In this document: positions 1-5,886 of the stretch, piece by piece
How positions within the stretch are numbered: position 1 is the first letter of the stretch
How the letters are laid out: each line of letters opens with the position of its first letter
NCBI GenBank assembly: GCA_023424585.1
Contig: JAFADT010000935.1
Coordinates: 1 to 6,762 of the forward strand
From: Pseudomonadota bacterium
Lineage (GTDB): Bacteria; Myxococcota; Myxococcia; Myxococcales; Myxococcaceae
Reading direction: 5' to 3'
Length of the DNA stretch: 6,762 bases
Translations under genes and position numbers: made by a program
The notes under the pieces: generated by a model
The model's database searches: none
What the model was told of the DNA's origin: nothing
Seen by the model: the letters and a program-made list of their open reading frames with translations, nothing else

Positions 1-177
1 CTCCATGGGCACCACGCCGCCGTCCACCGAGCCCCGGGCCACGGCCTCGAAGACGGCGCGGAAGGTGGGGCAGGGGATGGGGGTCACGGCGGCGCCGAAG
101 AGGGCGCCCGTGGCCTCGTCGCCGAACGCGCCGCGCTCACCCTGGAAGGCGATGCGGCGGGGGGCGGCGTCAGCCAT
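1..177 (-). CDS. Second prephenate dehydratase (N-terminal 59 residues, runs off window)
   Basis: This is the start of a second prephenate dehydratase, the enzyme that converts prephenate to phenylpyruvate with loss of water and CO2 in phenylalanine synthesis. Only the first 59 codons are in the window. The visible part begins MADAAPRRIAFQGERGAFGD, where IAFQGERGAFGDEA is the typical opening strand and glycine-rich turn of the family. It continues through PCPTFRAVFEAV to GSVDGGVVPME, which should lead into the conserved Glu-Asn motif just beyond the edge. There is no chorismate mutase domain in front, so this is a monofunctional type. The ATG overlaps the end of the upstream bifunctional gene by 8 bases (ATGGCTGA) and has a GGAG ribosome site 7 bases upstream, which points to translational coupling. 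Whether it has an ACT domain or an intact catalytic TRF motif cannot be seen. It is too short for the usual ORF length cut-offs. Confidence 0.88.
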   Translation of the reverse strand, partial: MADAAPRRIAFQGERGAFGDEATGALFGAAVTPIPCPTFRAVFEAVARGSVDGGVVPME

Positions 178-1312
178 CGGCGGGCTCCGCGCGCGGGTAC
201 GTGCCCAGCACGCGCAGCGACGACGTGAGCGGGCGCAGGTCCTCCAGCGCCGCCGTCACCGCGGCGGACGCGGCGTGGCCCTCCACGTCCAGGTAGAAGC
301 GGTACTTCCAGGGCGCGCCGGGGATGGGGCGCGACTCCAGCTTGGAGAGGTTCACCCCGCGCTGCGTGAGCCGCTGGAGGACCTGGCCCAGCGCGCCCGG
401 GCGGTGCTCCAGCACCACCAGGAGCGACGTCTTGCACGGCACTTCCGGCGCGAGCGGCGTGGGCTGGCGCGCCACCTCCACGAAGCGGGTGAAGTCCGCG
501 CCGGCGGGTTGCAGGGTGCTGGCGAGCACCACGAGCCCGAAGCGGCCCGCCGCGGATTCGCTGGCGATGGCGGCCACGGTCGGGTCGTTGCGGTCCGCGA
601 CCATCTGCGCGGAGATGGCGGTGTCCGGCCCCGACACGGCGCGGGCCCAGGGGACGTGGGTGCGCAGGAAGTCCTCGCACTGCGCCAGCGCCTGCGGATG
701 GGAGAGCACCTCGCGCAGGTCCTCCACCTTCGCGCCCTTCACGCCCAGCAGCCGGTGGTCCACCTGGCTCACCACCTCGCCGGTGATGACGGCGTCGCCC
801 GCGGCGAGCACGTCGTACGTCTCGTTCATGCTGCCCGCGGTGGTGTTCTCGATGGGCAGGAGCAGCAGGTCCTGCTCGCCCTGCTTGAGGGCCTCCACGG
901 CCTGGCGGGCGGAGTCGAAGCCGGTGAGGAGCACGCCGCCCGGACGGTGGCCATAGCGCTGCCGGGCGGCCAGGTGGCTGTAGGAGCCCTCGACGCCCAG
1001 GTACCCCACGCGCAGGGGCGTGGTGTCCAGCCGGGTGACCAGGGCCTGCTGGCGGGCCACGGACATGTCCAGGATGACGCGGTAGAGGCGCTCGACCTCG
1101 TGCGGATCCAGACCGCGCTCCGCTGCCCGGCCGCGCAGCCTGCGCAGGAGCAGGTCCTCGCGTTGCGGGTCCCGGAAGGGCCAGGCCGTCACCAGCTTGG
1201 CGCGCGCCACGTCGTCCGCCAGGGCCATGCGCCGCTGGAGGGCATCGAGGATGTCCTCGTCGATGCGTTCGATTCGCGTCCGCAGGCTCTCCAGGGAGGG
1301 GATGTCCGCCAT
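170..1312 (-). CDS. pheA: Bifunctional chorismate mutase / prephenate dehydratase (P-protein) with ACT domain
   Basis: This 380-residue cytoplasmic enzyme should carry out the first two steps from chorismate to phenylalanine: chorismate to prephenate, then prephenate to phenylpyruvate. Residues 1-95 form an AroQ-type chorismate mutase. R11, R28, K39, D48, E52 and Q88 all occur at the same numbers as the active-site residues of the E. coli P-protein. Residues about 100-283 form the dehydratase domain, with VGYLGVEGSYSHLAA, the PIENTTAGSMNETYDVL motif near 153-169, and the catalytic TRF at 275-277. Residues about 294-375 form an ACT domain. It has GALG at 306-309 (GALV in E. coli) and ESRP at 326-329, the Phe-binding motifs, so feedback inhibition by phenylalanine is likely. 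The length matches the family. The chosen ATG puts the mutase helix in register, although no clear ribosome site precedes it. The gene lies 52 bases after a DUF4291 gene and overlaps a second dehydratase by 8 bases. Confidence 0.96.
   Translation of the reverse strand: MADIPSLESLRTRIERIDEDILDALQRRMALADDVARAKLVTAWPFRDPQREDLLLRRLRGRAAERGLDPHEVERLYRVILDMSVARQQALVTRLDTTPLRVGYLGVEGSYSHLAARQRYGHRPGGVLLTGFDSARQAVEALKQGEQDLLLLPIENTTAGSMNETYDVLAAGDAVITGEVVSQVDHRLLGVKGAKVEDLREVLSHPQALAQCEDFLRTHVPWARAVSGPDTAISAQMVADRNDPTVAAIASESAAGRFGLVVLASTLQPAGADFTRFVEVARQPTPLAPEVPCKTSLLVVLEHRPGALGQVLQRLTQRGVNLSKLESRPIPGAPWKYRFYLDVEGHAASAAVTAALEDLRPLTSSLRVLGTYPRAEPADG
185..188 (-). promoter_or_regulatory. Ribosome binding site of the second prephenate dehydratase
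   Basis: On the minus strand GGAG stands 7 bases before the ATG at 177. It lies inside the last codons of the upstream pheA gene. It supports the choice of that ATG and fits coupled translation of the two enzymes. Confidence 0.55.
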
Positions 1313-1337
1313 TGCGGGAACATAACAACTCGCGTCG

Positions 1338-1354
1338 AGGGAGCGGACCTCCCT
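1338..1354 (-). terminator. Possible weak hairpin in the gap between the DUF4291 gene and pheA
   Basis: AGGGAG and CTCCCT form a perfect 6-base-pair stem with a 5-base loop. It begins about ten bases after the DUF4291 stop codon and ends about 25 bases before the pheA start. No T-run follows on the minus strand, so it is not a standard intrinsic terminator. It could be a factor-assisted terminator or chance in GC-rich DNA. The remaining bases of this 52-base gap show no promoter I would defend. Confidence 0.25.
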
Positions 1355-1364
1355 GGTGGGGCCC

Positions 1365-1955
1365 TCACATTCCCAGGCGGCGCGTGAGGTCGTGGGGGAC
1401 CGGGTAGACGGACTCCCTCGGCAAGAGGCGCGTGGCCTGGTCCGCGCGGCCCTCGTCCAGGTGCTTGCGCAGCTTCTGGACCAGGGGGGTGAGGTCGGTG
1501 ATGGAGACGGTCCAGTCGTCCACGAAGCGCTGGATGACGGCGCGGCTCAGGCCCACCTGGATGCTGTCGTGGGGCAGGCTCGCGCCGCGCAGCGTCCGCT
1601 CCGGGTCCCACTGGACGTGGACGGGCGCGGCGTCGAAGGCCTTGCGCCACGCGTCCGGCGAGCCGTGGGCGCGGGGCTCATGGCCGGTGAGGACGGCGGA
1701 GGCCAGCGCCTCCTCCCAGCCGGAGCGCTTGATGCGCACCGCGAGCGTGCGCTCCTGGCCGCTCTTCCGGCCCCAGTTGGACCGGTGCATGAGCCACAGG
1801 AAGCTGGGCTTGATCCACGTCATCCGGCCCACGGAGAACGGCGGGCCGAACTTCTGCTGCTTCACGGCCACGTCGGCGATGGCGTCCGGGTAGGCCTGGT
1901 ACATCACGATGGTGGCGCGGTCGAAGTCGGCGCGGACTTCGCGGGCGGCGCTCAT
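1365..1955 (-). CDS. DUF4291 family protein
   Basis: This 196-residue protein matches what I know of the DUF4291 family, whose biochemical role I cannot name. Visible hallmarks are the N-terminal [17 protein letters not shown] segment (residues 15-31), the strongly conserved [19 protein letters not shown] stretch (44-62), and [11 protein letters not shown]...HDSIQVGL around 114-136. The [18 protein letters not shown] segment between them is also typical. There is no signal peptide or membrane segment, so it should be cytoplasmic. The ATG overlaps the stop codon of the upstream EVE-domain gene (shared ATGA), and AGGG lies 7 bases before it, so the pair is almost certainly co-transcribed and probably coupled in translation. 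Codon use is GC-rich, like pheA. The family assignment is by motif recall, not by a search. Confidence 0.85.
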   Translation of the reverse strand: MSAAREVRADFDRATIVMYQAYPDAIADVAVKQQKFGPPFSVGRMTWIKPSFLWLMHRSNWGRKSGQERTLAVRIKRSGWEEALASAVLTGHEPRAHGSPDAWRKAFDAAPVHVQWDPERTLRGASLPHDSIQVGLSRAVIQRFVDDWTVSITDLTPLVQKLRKHLDEGRADQATRLLPRESVYPVPHDLTRRLGM

Positions 1956-2419
1956 GAGCGGGCCCTGGGTTTGGGCTTGGGCCTGGCGGCGGTCTTCGGC
2001 AACCGCGTCTTGCCCATCTCGAGGACGCGCTCGAAGTGCTCGAAGGAAATGGGCGTCACGCTGAGGCGGCTGCGGGTGAGCAGCGGGAAGTCCTTGAGGG
2101 CGGGCGTGGCCTTGAGGGTGGCGAGCGTCACCGGCGCGGTGAAGGCGACCACGGGGCCCACGTCCACGGAGGCCCAGTCCTCGCCGGGGGCGGTGGGGTC
2201 CGGGCCCGGGTTCGAGAGGACGCGCGCCACGCCGACGACGGCCTTGTCCTCATTGGAGTGGTAGTAGAGGCACAGGTCCCCGGGCGTCATGGCCCGGATG
2301 TTGTTGCGCGCCTCGAAGCTGCGCACGCCCGTCCACTCCGTCCTGCCGTCCTCCTCCAGCTTCGCGTACGCGTAGACGGAGGGCTCGCTCTTGATCAACC
2401 AGTACCGCGGAGTCGCCAT
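1952..2419 (-). CDS. EVE domain protein (THYN1/Thy28-like)
   Basis: This 155-residue protein is essentially one EVE domain, a PUA-like fold whose characterised members are linked to binding modified bases in nucleic acids. It opens [21 protein letters not shown], where YWLIKSEP is the family signature. It then shows WTGVR (29-33), ARN (37-39), GDLCLYYHS (47-55) and a VVGVARV strand near 61-67. The tail after about residue 136 is basic and proline-rich ([19 protein letters not shown]), which could aid nucleic-acid contact. The frame stays open upstream to 2614, but that part overlaps the WD40 gene and lacks family sequence, so the ATG at 2419 is preferred. AGGG sits 9 bases before it, a weak ribosome site. 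The gene follows the WD40 gene by 25 bases and overlaps the DUF4291 gene by 4. The exact ligand cannot be read from the sequence. Confidence 0.93.
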   Translation of the reverse strand: MATPRYWLIKSEPSVYAYAKLEEDGRTEWTGVRSFEARNNIRAMTPGDLCLYYHSNEDKAVVGVARVLSNPGPDPTAPGEDWASVDVGPVVAFTAPVTLATLKATPALKDFPLLTRSRLSVTPISFEHFERVLEMGKTRLPKTAARPKPKPRARS

Positions 2420-2425
2420 GGCGGC

Positions 2426-2444
2426 GCACCCTAGCGCAGGGCGC
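2426..2444 (-). other. Small hairpin between the WD40 gene and the EVE gene
   Basis: In the transcript GCGCCCU and AGGGUGC can pair as a 7-base-pair stem with one G-U pair and a 5-base loop. It starts right after the WD40 stop codon. Its right arm contains the AGGG that would serve as the EVE gene's ribosome site, so it might hide that site or act as a weak end signal. No T-run follows. It could also be chance. Confidence 0.28.
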
Positions 2445-3425
2445 TCAGTAGTCCACGCTCCACAGCCCCACCGTTCCGTCTCCCTGCCCCCAGGCAATCG
2501 AGCGACCATCCGGTGAGAAGACCGCGTCGCTCGTCTGAAGGTCATTATTGTCGCCGTGTCTGAACACCCTCTCTCCCGTGTCGAACCGGTGGATGGCGAA
2601 GCCCCGGCCATCACCGCCTGCGGATAGCAGGTCCCCCGCTGGGCTAAAATCGAGGTTGCTGGGGAGGCAGTGGAAGCCCGTGAGAGTCTTGGTGATGCGT
2701 CGCTCCCTCACATCGACCACCTCGACCTCGTTCGCGTTTCCACCCACGACCAGCAATGGTTGCGACGGGTGAAACGCCACGCTCCAGCCGAGAGGCACCT
2801 TTAACGGCAGATAGGTGGGGCTGGTGCTCTTCTCCAAATCCCAGAGCCACAGACCCGCAGGTGTCCCGTCATAGGGCGTAGCGACCATTGCGACATGACG
2901 CTCATTGGGAGAGAATGCGCAGGCATTGATCATAGCGGGAACATTGATGCCGTTAAGGCTTCGCATCAATCGCCAGTCTTTCAGGCTCCACAGTTGCGCT
3001 CCACTCTCTTCCAGCAGAACCAGCGCCATGCCTTGCCCGCTGACGCCAAAGCCTGAAACGGCGGAGGGCAATGCTTCCTCATGCCGAAGCCCTCCATCTT
3101 CGAGAGATATCGCCATGATTCGATACCGCCACGGCATGGCGGCGTCCGCGACAGGCTCGCCAATCGCCACGATGCTACCGTCGCGGAGGAAGCTTGGCTT
3201 GAAATCAGCCAGGGGAAATTCGCTCTCAATCTCGTCCTCGCTGCTGAGATGCTTCCACCAGCGCAGCCGCGAACTGCTCGTGTTCCATGCGAACAGGTGA
3301 TCACCCGCCAGCGCGAAGCCAAGGTGTTGTCTCCCAGTGAAAGGGGTTCGAGGTAAACCCAGTTGCCGAAAGCGCGTCAGGCGAGCGGCGTTGTCCACGG
3401 TGATGACAGGCGGAAGGGGATTCAT
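2445..3425 (-). CDS. WD40-like beta-propeller protein
   Basis: This 326-residue protein appears to be a single WD40-type propeller, a scaffold for protein-protein contacts. The clearest blades are in the C-terminal half: CAFSPNERHVAMVA...GLWLWDL (about 169-197), VAFHPSQPLLVVGG...VEVVDV (216-239), LDFSPAGDLLSAGGDGRGFAIHRFD (258-282) and AVFSPDGRSIAWGQGDGTVGLWSVD (301-325). The N-terminal half has weaker strands such as HLFAWNTSSSRLRWWKHL. There is no signal peptide or membrane segment, so it should be cytoplasmic. The frame extends to a GTG at 3467, but that lacks a ribosome site. The ATG at 3425 has GGAG 5 bases upstream and is chosen. The gene lies 81 bases after the exported toxin-like gene, behind a strong hairpin. 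It shares that gene's lower GC. It might be a partner or immunity protein, but that is inference from position only. Confidence 0.82.
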   Translation of the reverse strand: MNPLPPVITVDNAARLTRFRQLGLPRTPFTGRQHLGFALAGDHLFAWNTSSSRLRWWKHLSSEDEIESEFPLADFKPSFLRDGSIVAIGEPVADAAMPWRYRIMAISLEDGGLRHEEALPSAVSGFGVSGQGMALVLLEESGAQLWSLKDWRLMRSLNGINVPAMINACAFSPNERHVAMVATPYDGTPAGLWLWDLEKSTSPTYLPLKVPLGWSVAFHPSQPLLVVGGNANEVEVVDVRERRITKTLTGFHCLPSNLDFSPAGDLLSAGGDGRGFAIHRFDTGERVFRHGDNNDLQTSDAVFSPDGRSIAWGQGDGTVGLWSVDY

Positions 3426-3430
3426 GCTCA

Positions 3431-3434
3431 CTCC
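3431..3434 (-). promoter_or_regulatory. Ribosome binding site that sets the WD40 gene start
   Basis: GGAG on the minus strand stands 5 bases before the ATG at 3425. The longer candidate start (GTG at 3467) is preceded by a pyrimidine-rich stretch with no such site, so this site decides between the two. Confidence 0.6.
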
Positions 3435-3472
3435 ATGCTTCAAAGCTACCGCTGCGTCAAGCGCCACGGGAA

Positions 3473-3497
3473 GCGGAGGCGCGAAACGCGCCCCCGC
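3473..3497 (-). terminator. Strong GC-rich hairpin after the toxin-like gene
   Basis: On the minus strand GCGGGGGCGCG, a TTT loop and CGCGCCTCCGC form an 11-base-pair stem with a single G-U pair. It begins 10 bases after the stop codon of the toxin-like gene and ends about 47 bases before the WD40 start. Only TTCCC follows, so the U-tract is poor. It could be a terminator, an attenuator that lowers WD40 expression relative to the upstream genes, or a 3' end that protects the transcript. It is by far the strongest stem I found in the window. Confidence 0.5.
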
Positions 3498-3506
3498 CGC
3501 CTTGGG

Positions 3507-5876
3507 TCATGGACTCAGGTCCACGTGGCTCGCATCACCCCAGACTTTCAGCAGTATGTCTCGCTCTTTGAGGGTTAAATCTCTGGCGAAGGCATTCTTC
3601 GATTTGGCCATCATTGCTTGGCGGAACCACGTATTGAGGCCGTTCCTGGCTTCATTCGTTCCTTGCGGGACCAGGGCATTGGCGTCGGTCAATTTGCAGG
3701 CAATCGCCTCGTCCGACCAGTCGCCGGGGACCTTCGACACTTCCTTCTTGAGGTGGATCCGAGGACGCGCCTGAGTGCCCTGAGGGGCGATGCGAATGAT
3801 GGAGCCATCCACATGGGTCCAGACCTCCTGCGCTGCGGTGGAGGACTTCTTGACGAAGCCCTTCTGCGTTAGAAGCAACTCCACCTCTGGCAGGATCATC
3901 CCCTTCATCGGAGGCAGGGTGCGTACAGTGCCTCCCAGGTTCTTCACGAAGAGCGCCTCGTGAACGGCTGGACTCCATGGCCAGTTGAGGTTCAGAGTGG
4001 TGACCTTCTGCATTGCGCCGCCGCCCACAGAAGGGGCGAAGGTGGTGATGAACGTATCCCCATAGGTGTCCGCGAGGTGTTTGATCTGCTTCCCGGTGAG
4101 TTCCTCCAGATGGGAGAGCGCACTCTCCCCCAGCCGGGTCCGCAGCAGGCGGGCCTCGGTAGCTCCCAGGTCCACCACCAGATTGTCCAGGATGCGGCCA
4201 ACGCGCCCCGCGACGGGGGCCACAGCCATGACGCCGTGCCAGAAGGCGCCGCTTCCGATGACGACACCCAGGCCTGAAGCAATCCGTTCCTCTGCTGAGA
4301 GTTCCTCGCCGCCTGGTATGCAGAACTTCTTGCCGGTCACAGCCTCGCACAGGTCGAGGACGTCTCCCACCGGCGTAAAGCCAACCGCGAACCTGCTAAC
4401 TTCCACTGCCGCCGTGGCAATGGAGTTCGTGAGCCGCGTGAGTTCCGCCAGGGCGGAGAGGTCCACGCTGAAGATGGACGCGGCAGCCCCTTGCAGCATC
4501 GCGTTGATGGTGTCGAGAATCAGCTGTTCCTCGGGTGACATCGTTGAGTCCCAGCCTGACAGTGCATCCTTCAGGGCCGTGGCCGCCTGGGGCGTCCGGG
4601 CCATGAGCACGGAATCCAGCCGGACGCGGATGTTCACGGGGATGGGACTATCCAGGAACCAGCCCGACTCATCCATGAAGTTGCGCACGTAGTTCGCCAC
4701 CCCATGGCGGGCGTTGAGGAATGCTCCCCACTCCTCAGTCGAAACCGCGGCCCGGGCTTCGAGTGAGCGTTGCATGGCTGCCACGTTGGTGCGCCAAGCG
4801 CGAACAGTGCTCAGGAAGCCCATCCGGTCCTGGCTGGCTGTATTCCCCATTTGTTGCTGGAGACGGCTCAGGACCTGCTGTGCATATACGGCATAGAAGT
4901 CGTGTTCGGGAGCGAAGTCCTCATTGGGCTCGACTTCAGGAACCGTGACGTCCTGAACGTCGTCCAGGCCGTTGCCCGGCTCAAAGTGGTCAGGGGAACT
5001 CAGGTCATGGCCCGCTTGCGCTACGGCGGCTTCCACCAGGGAAGTGGCTTCGTCCACGTGCAGACCCAACTCCGCGGTGATGCGGGCGATCTCCGCGCGA
5101 AGCTGCTCGATGTTCTTCTTGAGGTCCGCCACGAGCGCCACGAGTGCCTGTCGTGTTGCAGTGGGCACATCTGGATAGCGCCGGAGGAGTGTGTCGAGCT
5201 CCGCTGCGGTCAGTTCGTCGAATCCCTTCTGGAGCAGCGTTTCAAGCTCGGCTTCGAGGTTATCGAGCCGGGCCTGCTGAGCCCCCAGGTCGGCGATCTG
5301 ATTCGCGTTGCCTAGGAGCTTGTTGCGGTCCTCGTTGATGGCCCGCTCAAGCGCATCGATTCTATCCGCCAGACCAGGATTCAGGTCGCGCAATCCGAAG
5401 CTGACATTGGTCTTTCCGCTGTAAGCGACGCCTTGACGCTCAATGGCGAAAAGCGGGAGGGGCGGGTGACCGGCTCGGTGGAGCTTGACGAGCTCCGAGG
5501 TCACAGTTCCCTCGCTGCCGCCTTGAGTGTCGACGCTGAATTTAAAGGTGTTGTTGCCCGGCCTCAGCAGCACCGAATCAAACGACGCATGAAAGGCGTT
5601 GTAGCGGTCGTTGTTCCGAGCAACTCGGAACATGTTGGGGATGGTATAGGTTGGCAGTGGGAGCTGGTTGATGGAGAAGATGGGCTCTCCTTCATTGACA
5701 AGCTGAGCGCTGTTGTTGCTGCCCTTTGAGCCTACGTATGAGATTGTTTCCCAAACAATGTCAAAGCCTTCCGCGTGAGCTGATGGTGCAATGCAGAAGG
5801 CAAGCATCAGCAACAATGAGGACTTCCGCATTGGAAGAGTCAGTGCGTGCAGGGAGCCGGCGAACGAGCATTTCAT
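3507..5876 (-). CDS. Large exported protein with coiled coil and pre-toxin-like domain; candidate polymorphic toxin
   Basis: This 789-residue protein is probably exported by Sec. MRKSSLLLMLAFCIAPSAHA (residues 16-35) is a typical signal peptide ending at AHA|E. A beta-rich region follows (about 36-160), then a coiled coil (about 166-272), an acidic linker (about 292-326) and a helical region. Residues about 485-540 (FTPVGDVLDLCEAVTGKKFCIPGGEELSAEERIASGLG, split here by two cysteines at 510 and 519) resemble the pre-toxin TG domain that precedes toxin modules in polymorphic toxins. The last ~140 residues look like a separate module, with WTHVDGSIIRIAPQG and RPRIHLKKEVSK carrying candidate catalytic H688, D690, R695, R704, R706 and H708. 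I cannot assign it to a known toxin family. The ATG at 5876 has GAGG 6 bases upstream. A GTG at 5888 and an ATG at 5831 are alternatives; the last gives the neatest signal peptide but has no ribosome site. GC is lower than in the flanking housekeeping genes. The toxin role is inference. Confidence 0.8.
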   Translation of the reverse strand: MKCSFAGSLHALTLPMRKSSLLLMLAFCIAPSAHAEGFDIVWETISYVGSKGSNNSAQLVNEGEPIFSINQLPLPTYTIPNMFRVARNNDRYNAFHASFDSVLLRPGNNTFKFSVDTQGGSEGTVTSELVKLHRAGHPPLPLFAIERQGVAYSGKTNVSFGLRDLNPGLADRIDALERAINEDRNKLLGNANQIADLGAQQARLDNLEAELETLLQKGFDELTAAELDTLLRRYPDVPTATRQALVALVADLKKNIEQLRAEIARITAELGLHVDEATSLVEAAVAQAGHDLSSPDHFEPGNGLDDVQDVTVPEVEPNEDFAPEHDFYAVYAQQVLSRLQQQMGNTASQDRMGFLSTVRAWRTNVAAMQRSLEARAAVSTEEWGAFLNARHGVANYVRNFMDESGWFLDSPIPVNIRVRLDSVLMARTPQAATALKDALSGWDSTMSPEEQLILDTINAMLQGAAASIFSVDLSALAELTRLTNSIATAAVEVSRFAVGFTPVGDVLDLCEAVTGKKFCIPGGEELSAEERIASGLGVVIGSGAFWHGVMAVAPVAGRVGRILDNLVVDLGATEARLLRTRLGESALSHLEELTGKQIKHLADTYGDTFITTFAPSVGGGAMQKVTTLNLNWPWSPAVHEALFVKNLGGTVRTLPPMKGMILPEVELLLTQKGFVKKSSTAAQEVWTHVDGSIIRIAPQGTQARPRIHLKKEVSKVPGDWSDEAIACKLTDANALVPQGTNEARNGLNTWFRQAMMAKSKNAFARDLTLKERDILLKVWGDASHVDLSP

Positions 5877-5882
5877 CAAGCA

Positions 5883-5886
5883 CCTC
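5883..5886 (-). promoter_or_regulatory. Ribosome binding site of the toxin-like gene, overlapping the upstream stop codon
   Basis: GAGG on the minus strand stands 6 bases before the ATG at 5876 and overlaps the TGA of the upstream gene (5885-5887). A ribosome ending the upstream gene would sit on this site, so coupled translation is likely. Confidence 0.55.

Noticed and set aside
84..1328. Minus-strand 414-codon frame overlapping pheA in another frame
   Set aside because: Its composition is Pro/Arg/Gly/Ala-rich with no motif, while pheA in the adjacent frame has all active-site residues.
5..1387. Long plus-strand open frame of 460 codons opposite pheA
   Set aside because: It runs antisense to a gene with full catalytic motifs, has low-complexity Arg/Gly/Ala/His composition and no recognisable domain. 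Such frames are common opposite GC-rich genes.
1356..2264. Plus-strand 302-codon frame opposite the DUF4291 and EVE genes
   Set aside because: It is antisense to two well-supported genes and has shadow-like composition.
2420..2614. 65-codon upstream extension of the EVE gene
   Set aside because: It overlaps the WD40 gene, has no family sequence, and YWLIKSEP normally lies near the N-terminus.
3426..3467. GTG start for the WD40 gene with 14 extra residues
   Set aside because: There is no ribosome site before it, whereas the ATG at 3425 has GGAG at good spacing.
3652..4350. Minus-strand 232-codon frame inside the toxin-like gene
   Set aside because: It is an alternative-frame shadow with Arg/Gly/His-rich composition and no domain. 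The main frame holds the pre-toxin-like segment here.
4066..4692. Plus-strand 208-codon frame opposite the toxin-like gene
   Set aside because: It is Ser/Arg-rich, antisense to the main gene, and shows no motif or supporting start site.
5780..5831. Possible lipoprotein signal (L-A-F-C) in the exported protein
   Set aside because: Phe directly before the Cys is not accepted in normal lipoboxes, and a good signal peptidase I site (AHA|E) follows.
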